Origin: an uncultured Clostridia bacterium
GTDB lineage: Bacteria; Bacillota; Clostridia; Oscillospirales; CAG-272
Assembly (NCBI GenBank): GCA_947627815.1
Contig: CANQXN010000005.1
Span: 1 to 28,972 of the forward strand
DNA: 28,972 nucleotides
Direction of reading: 5' to 3'
Shown: one piece after another, positions 6,871-13,413 of the stretch
Position numbering within the stretch: position 1 is the stretch's first letter
How the letters are laid out: every line of letters starts with the position of its first letter
The notes under the pieces: model-generated
Told to the model about the DNA's origin: nothing
Databases searched by the model: none
What the model saw: the letters and a program-made list of their open reading frames with translations, nothing else
Position numbers and translations under genes: made by a program

Positions 6871-6902
6871 GAAAAGAGAGGAAAAAGTTTCCTCTCCTTT
6901 TC
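6871..6902 (-). terminator. Putative terminator of the ABC exporter operon
   Basis: On the - strand AAAAGGAGAGGAAA pairs with TTTCCTCTCTTTT (one bulge), about 35 bp after the exporter stop codon and just upstream of the acpP promoter. The 3' arm itself ends in TTTT, but no long T run follows, so strength is uncertain. Confidence 0.5.
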
Positions 6903-6937
6903 TTTTTCAGGATATGCGAAAGCGGCAAAATTGTTCT

Positions 6938-8872
6938 TTACCCGTTGGCAAGGGAATCGAATTGGGCGTTGTAGAGAGAGGCATAAAAGCCGCCGAAAGC
7001 GAGCAGCTCCTCGTGGCGTCCCCGCTCGATGACTTCGCCGTCTTTGATCACCAGAATGCAGTCGGCGTTCTGAATGGTGGAGAGCCTATGCGCGATGATG
7101 AAGCAGGTTTTTTCGGCCATCAGCGCCTGCATGGCCTCGGTGAGCAGCTTTTCGGTGCGGGAGTCCACATTGGAGGTAGCCTCGTCCAAAATGAGGATGG
7201 GGTGGCGCACCAACATCATACGGGCGATGGTGATGAGCTGTTTTTGCCCTTTGGAGATGTTCATGCCGTTTTCGTCCATGACGGTGTCATAGCCTTGGGG
7301 CAGAGACTCGATGTAGGCGTGGATATGCGTGGCTTTCGCGGCGGCGACCACCTCTTCGTGGGTGGCGCCGACCGAGCCGTAGGCGATGTTTTCTTCCACC
7401 GTGCCGCCGAAGAGCCAGGTGTCCTGCAACACCATGGCAAAAGAACGGCGCAGTTCTTTTAACGGCAGGGAAGTGATGTCCTGTCCGTCGATGAAGATTT
7501 TGCCGGGTCCCGCGTCATAAAAGCGCATCAAGAGGTTGACGACCGTGGTTTTGCCGGATCCCGTGGGGCCGACAATCGCCACCGTCTGCCCCGGCGCGGC
7601 GTTGACAGAGATGTGCTTGAGGATCGGATGATCGGGGGTATAAGCAAAGGAAAGATCGCAAATCTCCACCCGCCCTTTGACGGTTTGGGCAAAATCAGAT
7701 GCCAGTTCTGCCGTTTCGGTCGATGTCAGGCATTCCTCCTCGGTCGGCTCATCGAGCAAGCGGAAAATCCGTTCCGCCGCCGAGGTGGCCGACTGAATCT
7801 CGCTGATGATGTTGGCGGTTTCGTTCACCGGCCCCAAAAATTTGCGGGCATAAAGGATAAAGGAGGAGAGTTTCGCGGCGGTCACGGCGGCGAGGGAAAG
7901 CCCGAAGAGTTCGAGCGTGCCGCCGGTACTCTTGATAAAGAGCAAGGCGCCGAACATGCTGATTAAGGAAATGGTCATGTTGGTGATGAAGTTGACCCCC
8001 GGCCCCACGACGCTGCCCTGATAATCGGCGGCGAAATAGGCTTCCACCGCTTCGTCGTTGCGCAGGTCGAAGCGGCCGATCATCACTTCCTCTTTGCCGA
8101 ACGCGCGGATGGTGCGCTGTCCCGAGAGGATTTCCTCCACATAGCCGTTCAGTTCTCCGAGCTTGTGGGAGCGCGCGCGGAAGAGCGGCTTGACTTTTTT
8201 GACCCGATAGCGGGTGAAGAGAACCAGGACGGGAATGGTGAAGGCAAAGACCGAAAGCAGGGGCAGAGAAATGGTTGCCATCATGACAAGCGACCCGATG
8301 ACGGTGATACTGCCGGCGAGGATCGCCACAAGATCGTTGGAGAGCGAGGCGTTGATGGTGTCGATGTCATAGGAGAGCCGGCTGATGATATCGCCCGCCT
8401 GGTTTTGGTCAAAATAGCTCACCGGCAGCGCCAAAAGATGTTCAAATACCTCTTTGCGCATGGTGTAGACCACCCGCCGCGAGAGGGCGATCATCGCCAA
8501 AGAGAGGAAGTAAGAGAGAACGCCCGAGACGAAATAGAACAAGAGCATCCAGAGGACATAATAGGTCACGGCGGAAAAATCCACGCCGCTTTCCTGCTCG
8601 ATGGCGGCCACGGCGTATTCCGACAGCTTCGGCGTGATGAGCGCGATGCCGTTGGCAAGGACGGTGAGGAAAAGCGAGAGGGCGAGAAGGCCTTTGTGCG
8701 CGGCAAGATAGGTGAGGAGCCGCAAGATCACGCGGCTTTTTTTCATGCGTTTTTCGCCGGTTCTCTGCCTGTCGCGATAATAGAGGTTGGCGGCCTGCAC
8801 CGCTTCCTTTTTGGGTTTTCGGAAGAGATGACGGCGGTTTGACTTTGTCAGAGAAGACTTTTTCTCAGTCAA
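6938..8872 (-). CDS. ABC exporter half-transporter, consensus-site subunit
   Basis: A 644-residue type IV ABC exporter half: a basic cytoplasmic N-terminus of about 45 residues, six membrane helices, then an ATPase domain. Walker A is GPTGSGKTT, the Walker B region is LILDEATSNVD with the catalytic Glu, and the switch histidine is in AHRLST. The signature is NISKGQ instead of LSGGQ, a deviation common in this half of heterodimeric exporters (LmrCD, TM287/288, YheIH types). A TTG start at 8872 is preferred because GGGAGG lies 8 bp upstream and it overlaps the upstream stop by 8 bp; a GTG at 8881 touches that site directly. The partner is the gene upstream. The substrate is unknown; lipid or drug export is possible. 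Confidence 0.9.
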   Translation of the reverse strand: MTEKKSSLTKSNRRHLFRKPKKEAVQAANLYYRDRQRTGEKRMKKSRVILRLLTYLAAHKGLLALSLFLTVLANGIALITPKLSEYAVAAIEQESGVDFSAVTYYVLWMLLFYFVSGVLSYFLSLAMIALSRRVVYTMRKEVFEHLLALPVSYFDQNQAGDIISRLSYDIDTINASLSNDLVAILAGSITVIGSLVMMATISLPLLSVFAFTIPVLVLFTRYRVKKVKPLFRARSHKLGELNGYVEEILSGQRTIRAFGKEEVMIGRFDLRNDEAVEAYFAADYQGSVVGPGVNFITNMTISLISMFGALLFIKSTGGTLELFGLSLAAVTAAKLSSFILYARKFLGPVNETANIISEIQSATSAAERIFRLLDEPTEEECLTSTETAELASDFAQTVKGRVEICDLSFAYTPDHPILKHISVNAAPGQTVAIVGPTGSGKTTVVNLLMRFYDAGPGKIFIDGQDITSLPLKELRRSFAMVLQDTWLFGGTVEENIAYGSVGATHEEVVAAAKATHIHAYIESLPQGYDTVMDENGMNISKGQKQLITIARMMLVRHPILILDEATSNVDSRTEKLLTEAMQALMAEKTCFIIAHRLSTIQNADCILVIKDGEVIERGRHEELLAFGGFYASLYNAQFDSLANG

Positions 8873-10583
8873 GGATCGCACCTCCCATCTGAGACTGGCT
8901 GATTTCCCGGTAAACGGGGCAGGAGGCCAGCAGCGCTTCGTGGTTGCCGTCCCCGATGATCCTGCCGTCGGCGATCACAAGGATGCGGTTGGCATGGGCA
9001 ATGGCGGAGACGCGCTGTGCTACGATCACGGTGGTGGTGCCGGCAAAATGCGCGGCGATGGCGCGGCGCACATTGGCGTCGGTCTTATAGTCAAGCGCCG
9101 AAGAGGCGTCGTCCAGCACTAATATTTCAGGGCGGGCGGCCAAAGCCCGGGCAATAAGCAGGCGCTGTTTCTGTCCGCCCGACAGATCGGCGCCCTTGAT
9201 GGCGAGTTTGGCGTCCATGCCGCCGGGGCGCTCGGCGATAAAATCGGCGGCGCTTGCGTCTTTGGCGGCCGCTTCTATGGCCGCGTCCGGCAGGTCTCTG
9301 CCGAAATTGATGTTCTCCCGTATAGAATCGGCAAAGAGAAAGTCGTTCTGAAAGACCACGCCGAACCTGCGGCGCAGGGTCTTGGTGGGGATATTTTTGA
9401 CATTGACGCCTTCGATCAGAATTTCTCCCTCGTCGGTGTCATAAAAGCGCATGAGCAGCTGTAAAATCGTGCTTTTGCCTACGCCGGTGCCGCCGATGAT
9501 GCCCAAGGTTTCCCCTTTTTCGAGGGTGAAAGAGATATCGTCCAGCACTTTCGTCTTGCCGTAAGAAAAGCTCACATGCGAAAACTCAAGAAAGGGCCGG
9601 CGCCGGTCCGGCAGGAGATCCTCTTTGTCCAGCCGCAGGGCGGGGTTTTGCGAGAGGACATCATCGATGCGCTTCATGCTGGCGGCGCCCTTGGAGATGT
9701 TGACGAAAATGCGGGAAATGTTGATTAAAGCGCTGGCAATGATGGTAAAATAAGAGAGAAAAGCGATGACGGTGCCGGCCTGGCTCAATTCTTTGCTGAC
9801 AAAAAAGGCGCCCGCCGCGATGACGGCGCACATGCCGGCATTGAGGATAAAGGTCGTGAGGGGATTGATCTTAGCCATGGTGATCCCCGCCTTTTTTTCC
9901 ACGGTAATGGCGTCGCGGTTGGCGGCGTCAAAGCGGGCGTTTTCGTAGTCGCCTTTGGAAAGCGCCTTGATGACCCGGATGCCGGCGGTGTCCTCCCGCA
10001 CCACGCGGGTGAAATCGTCGGTTTTCTTTTGCAAAAGGATGTAGAGGGGGATCCCCGCCTTCGAGGATTTGTAGACCACAAAATACAAAAAGGGGAGGGT
10101 GGCGAGCAGAACCAAAGTCAGCCGCCAGTCCAATACCGCCGCCATGACGATCCCGCCGACAAAGAGAATGGGGGCGCGGATGCCCAGCCGCAGCGACATC
10201 GCGATCATCTGGTTGACATTGTAAGTATCCACCGTGAGGCGGCTTTCCAGCGAGGCGATGGTGATTTCGTCCACCTGACCCGAGGAAAGATAGGAGATTC
10301 TGGCAAAGAGGTCGTGCCGCAGACGCTGGGTGCAGTCGCTGGCGATCCCGGAGGCCGCCCGGTTGGCAAAAACGCTGAGCAAAAGCGCGAACACCGAGGC
10401 GGCGATCATGAGAACGCCCCAGAAAACCGTTTGCCCGAGGTCGCCTGTGGGGACGATATCGTTGAGGATGTGCGCCAGGATCAGAGGAATGACCAGATCG
10501 AGCGCGGTGCCGATCACCTTGATGACCGACGCTATGACAATCTGCCATTTTAACCGGCCGACATAACCGAACAGACGCTTCAT
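8865..10583 (-). CDS. ABC exporter half-transporter, degenerate-site subunit
   Basis: A 572-residue ABC exporter half with six membrane helices (about 15-305) and an ATPase domain. Walker A is GGTGVGKST (364-372) and the signature LSGGQ is intact (467-471). However, the residue after Walker B Asp491 is Asp492 instead of the catalytic Glu (VLDDASSALD), and the switch His is replaced by Gln523 (VAQRVSA). With the downstream partner's imperfect signature this predicts one canonical and one degenerate ATP site, the hallmark of heterodimeric exporters such as TM287/288 and LmrCD. The ATG at 10583 is the only plausible start; the AGGAGG site is unusually far (16 nt). Its 3' end overlaps the partner start by 8 bp. 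The substrate is unknown. Confidence 0.9.
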   Translation of the reverse strand: MKRLFGYVGRLKWQIVIASVIKVIGTALDLVIPLILAHILNDIVPTGDLGQTVFWGVLMIAASVFALLLSVFANRAASGIASDCTQRLRHDLFARISYLSSGQVDEITIASLESRLTVDTYNVNQMIAMSLRLGIRAPILFVGGIVMAAVLDWRLTLVLLATLPFLYFVVYKSSKAGIPLYILLQKKTDDFTRVVREDTAGIRVIKALSKGDYENARFDAANRDAITVEKKAGITMAKINPLTTFILNAGMCAVIAAGAFFVSKELSQAGTVIAFLSYFTIIASALINISRIFVNISKGAASMKRIDDVLSQNPALRLDKEDLLPDRRRPFLEFSHVSFSYGKTKVLDDISFTLEKGETLGIIGGTGVGKSTILQLLMRFYDTDEGEILIEGVNVKNIPTKTLRRRFGVVFQNDFLFADSIRENINFGRDLPDAAIEAAAKDASAADFIAERPGGMDAKLAIKGADLSGGQKQRLLIARALAARPEILVLDDASSALDYKTDANVRRAIAAHFAGTTTVIVAQRVSAIAHANRILVIADGRIIGDGNHEALLASCPVYREISQSQMGGAILD

Positions 10584-10618
10584 CGTTTTGTTTTGACAGC
10601 CTCCTTTTTTCTTTCCTT

Positions 10619-10649
10619 GTCTTGCCCGCGCCGAACAAGCGGGCAAGAC
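10619..10649 (-). other. Perfect leader hairpin upstream of the ABC exporter operon
   Basis: GTCTTGCCCGC and GCGGGCAAGAC form a perfect 11-bp stem with a 9-nt loop, followed on the - strand by purine-rich sequence and the AGGAGG of the exporter rather than by T residues. It is therefore not a standard terminator. It may be a leader element or mRNA-processing or stability structure, since no clear promoter is seen between the rpsR terminator and the exporter. Confidence 0.4.
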
Positions 10650-10659
10650 GGGCGGGGAA

Positions 10660-10696
10660 AAAGCGAAAAAGATGGACCGCACGGCGTGCGGCCCAT
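10660..10696 (-). terminator. Terminator of the rpsF-ssb-rpsR operon
   Basis: On the - strand GATGGGCCGCACG pairs with CGTGCGGTCCATC (13 bp, one G-T pair) and is followed by TTTTTCGCTTTTT. It lies about 55 bp after the rpsR stop. Readthrough may feed the ABC exporter genes downstream. Confidence 0.85.
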
Positions 10697-10752
10697 CCCG
10701 ATGTTGCATGAGGATCGAAAAGCGACGCCCTCAAAAAGTGTCAGCCGAGGTT

Positions 10753-11100
10753 TCAGTCGGCCACATAGGGCAGAAGCGCCATGGTGCGCGCTCTCTTGAT
10801 CGCCACCGCCAGGGAACGCTGATGCTTGGCGCAGGTGCCGGTCGCTCTCTTGGGGAGAATCTTACCGCGCTCCAGCGAGATGCATTTGCGCAGTCTGGCC
10901 ACATCTTTGTAATCGATCTCTTTGATGTTGTCAACGCAGAAGAGGCAAACTTTTCTCTTCTTGCGGTTCATGCCGCCGTTCTGCCGGAAATTGGGTTTCG
11001 CCGCAGGGGCGGGCGCGGCTTCTTTGGTCTGGGGAGCCGCTTCGGTTTCTGCCGCCGCCTCTTCGGCGGGGACAGTCATGGTTTCTTCGTTATCGTTCAT
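10753..11100 (-). CDS. rpsR: 30S ribosomal protein S18 with N-terminal extension
   Basis: A 115-residue protein; the last 70 or so residues are canonical S18 (RKVCLFC...DYKDVARLRKCISLERGKILPKRATGTCAKHQRSLAVAIKRAR), which binds 16S rRNA together with S6 in the platform of the small subunit. Four cysteines (CxxC plus two single Cys) suggest the zinc-binding C+ form. The first 43 residues are an Ala/Glu/Pro-rich low-complexity extension absent from typical 75-80 residue S18. The ATG at 11100 is supported by an AAGGAGG site (12-nt spacing). The internal Met44 (MNRKKRKVC) would give a normal-length protein but has no good ribosome binding site. It is the last gene of rpsF-ssb-rpsR. Confidence 0.93.
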   Translation of the reverse strand: MNDNEETMTVPAEEAAAETEAAPQTKEAAPAPAAKPNFRQNGGMNRKKRKVCLFCVDNIKEIDYKDVARLRKCISLERGKILPKRATGTCAKHQRSLAVAIKRARTMALLPYVAD

Positions 11101-11137
11101 AACCTGATCATACCTCCTTTATTCTGGAAAAGGCGCC

Positions 11138-11590
11138 TCAGAAGGGAAGATCGTCGTCACCCGACATATCTTCAAACTTGGGCGCGCCGGCGTCCGAGGA
11201 AAAGCTCGGCGCCTGATAGCCCTCGGACGGATAGCCGCCGGCCGCAGCCGGGCCTTCGCCCTTGGAGTCGACGAAATGCGCTTCATCCACCACGATTTCG
11301 GTGGCGGTGCGTTTCTGTCCCTGCGGATCGGTCCAGGAACGGGTCTGGAGCGCGCCGACGACGCAAATAGAACTTCCTTTGTGGAAATAGCGCGAGATAA
11401 ATTCGGCCTGCTGCCGCCACGCTACGACATTGAAAAAATCGGTCTGCCGCTGTTCCGCGTTTTTGGAATATTGGCGGTTGACGGCGATCGAAAACGAGGT
11501 CACGGCAATGCCGTTCGAGGTTTGTTTCAATTCGGGATCGGCGGTAAGACGGCCGCCTAAGATAACCTTGTTGAAATTGAAATTCGCCAT
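11138..11590 (-). CDS. ssb: Single-stranded DNA-binding protein
   Basis: A 150-residue SSB protein that coats single-stranded DNA during replication, repair and recombination. The OB-fold runs from residue 1 to about 105 (NKVILGGRLTADPEL..., FFNVVAWRQQAEFISRYFHKG). It is followed by a Gly/Ala/Pro-rich flexible linker and the acidic tip DDDLPF that recruits partner proteins. The start ATG (11590-11588) has an AAAGGA site; a longer in-frame start would overlap the end of the region after rpsF without a better signal. The gene sits between rpsF and rpsR, the classic Firmicute order, so it is cotranscribed with both. Confidence 0.96.
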   Translation of the reverse strand: MANFNFNKVILGGRLTADPELKQTSNGIAVTSFSIAVNRQYSKNAEQRQTDFFNVVAWRQQAEFISRYFHKGSSICVVGALQTRSWTDPQGQKRTATEIVVDEAHFVDSKGEGPAAAGGYPSEGYQAPSFSSDAGAPKFEDMSGDDDLPF

Positions 11591-11647
11591 GGCAGATCCT
11601 TTCCTTTCATACATCCGGCTTTTTCAAAAGCCGATTCGAAAATTCGT

Positions 11648-11941
11648 TTACTCCGCTTCTTTCACCACGATGGCGCGCATAACGCCTTCGGTGATGTTGA
11701 AGACTCTTTGCAGTTCCGCGGGGAATTCCGGGCCGCTGGTAAATTTCACGAGAACATAGTACCCTTCGGACTTGTAGTCGATCTCGTACGCAAATTTGCG
11801 TTTGCCCCATTCGTTGGTTTCGACGATCGTGCCGTTCTGCGCGATGAGCGCGGTGAACTTGTCGACGATGGCGCGTACCGCTTCCTCGCCGAGGGTGACG
11901 TCTACAGCAAACAGGGTTTCATACTGCATTGTCTTTTCCAT
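11648..11941 (-). CDS. rpsF: 30S ribosomal protein S6
   Basis: A 97-residue ferredoxin-fold ribosomal protein that pairs with S18 in the 30S platform. Typical patterns are YETLFAVDVTLGEEAVRAIVDKF at the start, NEWGKRKFAYEIDYKSEGYYVLVKF in the middle and AELQRVFNITEGVMRAIVVK at the end. The ATG follows GGGAGG at 8-nt spacing. It is the first gene of rpsF-ssb-rpsR, with a perfect-consensus promoter and a hairpin leader upstream that may be an autoregulatory S6:S18 binding site. Confidence 0.96.
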   Translation of the reverse strand: MEKTMQYETLFAVDVTLGEEAVRAIVDKFTALIAQNGTIVETNEWGKRKFAYEIDYKSEGYYVLVKFTSGPEFPAELQRVFNITEGVMRAIVVKEAE

Positions 11942-11967
11942 GTTTCACACCTCCCTATGGACAATTG

Positions 11968-11998
11968 ACCGCGACTTTTTAAAAAAATTTGTCGCGGT
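11968..11998 (-). promoter_or_regulatory. rpsF leader hairpin, candidate S6:S18 autoregulatory site
   Basis: ACCGCGAC and GTCGCGGT form a perfect 8-bp stem closing an A/U-only 15-nt loop, about 15 nt upstream of the rpsF ribosome binding site. Leaders of rpsF in many bacteria bind the S6:S18 complex and repress the operon; the ACCG in the stem is suggestive, but I could not match the full published motif. Confidence 0.45.
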
Positions 11999-12049
11999 AG
12001 AGAGCGGGGAAAAGCCGTTTGGACAGCCTTCCCGATCTTCAGCTTTTCT

Positions 12050-12077
12050 ATTATATCGGACTTTTTTTTTTTGTCAA
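12050..12077 (-). promoter_or_regulatory. Consensus sigma-A promoter of rpsF-ssb-rpsR
   Basis: On the - strand TTGACA (12077-12072) and TATAAT (12055-12050) are both perfect and separated by 16 bp, with a spacer that is mostly an A tract. This predicts very strong expression. The leader to rpsF would be about 100 nt. Confidence 0.88.
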
Positions 12078-12097
12078 GGGTTTTTTTGATTTTTTTA

Positions 12098-12126
12098 TTG
12101 TAAAAAGGGCACTTTTGTGGTAGAAT
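12098..12126 (+). promoter_or_regulatory. Putative promoter of the 12193 membrane-protein gene
   Basis: TTGTAA (12098-12103) is separated by 17 bp from TAGAAT (12121-12126). It diverges from the rpsF promoter, with only about 20 bp between the two -35 elements. Start to ATG distance is about 60 bp. Confidence 0.55.
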
Positions 12127-12192
12127 GATGGCGACTGTAAAACGACTGCAGAAAGACTGCGAGACAAAAACGGAGAAAGGAGGCTGTGCGCT

Positions 12193-13323
12193 ATGCCGGA
12201 CGAAGAAAAAAATCCCGGTTCTCCTTTGCCGGACGCTGTTCCCTCGTCGAACGCTGCCCCCTCGCCGGACGATACGGCCGAGAAACGCGCCGCGAAGAAA
12301 AAGACCGTGATCTGGGTTTTTGTCCTTTTGGCCGTCGCCCTCCCGCTCCTTGTTTTTCTGAATACCCTTGACCTCTCCGCGCCTGCCCCGGGTGAAGAAA
12401 CGCCCGCCGCTCCCGCCTTGACGACCTATGCCGACGGCGTCTTTTACGATCCGCAGGAGGCGGACGACCCCGCCGTACAGAAAGCCTACGGAAAATTGGA
12501 ACAAAGGATCGATTATACCTTCCATAACGGCGCCGAGACCGATTTTCTGCAGGAAAGCCACCCCGTCGACGCGCCCTACGGCGATTTCTTTCTCCGCTAT
12601 TTTGCCGTCCTGAAGCGCGGGGACGCCGACGCGCTGAACGCGATGTACAGCGACTATTATCTGAAAAATAACGGACGCACGGCGGCCTTTTCCCCGCAGA
12701 TGGTTTACGATATCACCGTGGAACGGGGGCCCGCGCCCGAGACGATCACGGCGCCTCAGTCGGAGGACGATATCCCCTATATCGGCTGGAGCCGGACGGT
12801 TTTCCATGTCAATTACAAAATCTATCATAACGACGGCAGCTTCCGCCGCGATATTTTAGACAGGGAAGGCCGCCTTCTGATCTTCGTCCTTCTCAGTGAC
12901 AGCCGGGGCGAGGTAGAACTCAACAGCGTGACGCCCTTCCGCTATCTTTCCCCGACGGAAGATTTGCCCGCCTCACAGGACAATCTGGCGGCCTATCTCA
13001 CCGCTTTTGCCCTGCTTGTGGTCTGTCTGGTTTCGGCTCTTGTCTTTTTCCTTCTGCGCCGGCGCTATGCGCTGCCCGGCTTTTTGGCGCTTTCCGCCCT
13101 GATTTCCTTTTTCCCCGGCCTTTTTGTGCCGCTTCGCCCCTTCTGGCAGGTGCTCCTCTGGCTTTTGCTCACGGCGCTTTTCTGGCTTTGCGGCCTGCTC
13201 CTGCGTCGGGTGAGAAACAAACGCCGAACCGAGCCTTCCTCACCCTCGGCGGACGGGGTCAAGACGCCGCCCGACACGCCCGACACGCCCGACACGGGCG
13301 GCATCGATGCCCCCGGCGCCTGA
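12193..13323 (+). CDS. Unrecognised four-helix membrane protein with extracytoplasmic domain
   Basis: I do not recognise this 376-residue protein. It has a polar N-terminus with a basic KRAAKKK stretch (31-37), a first membrane helix (about 38-57), a Pro/Ala/Glu-rich linker, and a mixed alpha/beta domain (about 80-255), probably outside the cell. Three closely spaced helices follow (about 268-288, 294-312, 317-337), then a basic and Pro/Asp/Thr-rich cytoplasmic tail ending in PDT repeats. The central domain pattern (helix with LKRGDADALNAMYSDYY, then several beta strands) is compatible with an NTF2-like fold, but this is a guess. The ATG has an excellent AAAGGAGG site. It is followed after 90 bp by a membrane-anchored transglutaminase-like gene and probably shares its transcript. 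Function unknown. Confidence 0.8.
   Translation: MPDEEKNPGSPLPDAVPSSNAAPSPDDTAEKRAAKKKTVIWVFVLLAVALPLLVFLNTLDLSAPAPGEETPAAPALTTYADGVFYDPQEADDPAVQKAYGKLEQRIDYTFHNGAETDFLQESHPVDAPYGDFFLRYFAVLKRGDADALNAMYSDYYLKNNGRTAAFSPQMVYDITVERGPAPETITAPQSEDDIPYIGWSRTVFHVNYKIYHNDGSFRRDILDREGRLLIFVLLSDSRGEVELNSVTPFRYLSPTEDLPASQDNLAAYLTAFALLVVCLVSALVFFLLRRRYALPGFLALSALISFFPGLFVPLRPFWQVLLWLLLTALFWLCGLLLRRVRNKRRTEPSSPSADGVKTPPDTPDTPDTGGIDAPGA
13270..13296 (+). repeat. Three 9-bp tandem repeats in the tail of the 12193 gene
   Basis: Three identical copies of CCCGACACG in frame encode Pro-Asp-Thr three times in the cytoplasmic tail. The unit length is a multiple of three, so copy changes would keep the frame. Confidence 0.85.
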
Positions 13324-13413
13324 CCGGCTTTTTCCCGCTTTACGTTCCGCCGACAGGAGGCTTGACCTCTCCTGCTTCGGCAAAATCAACTTCGGAATAG
13401 AACGGAGAACCGC

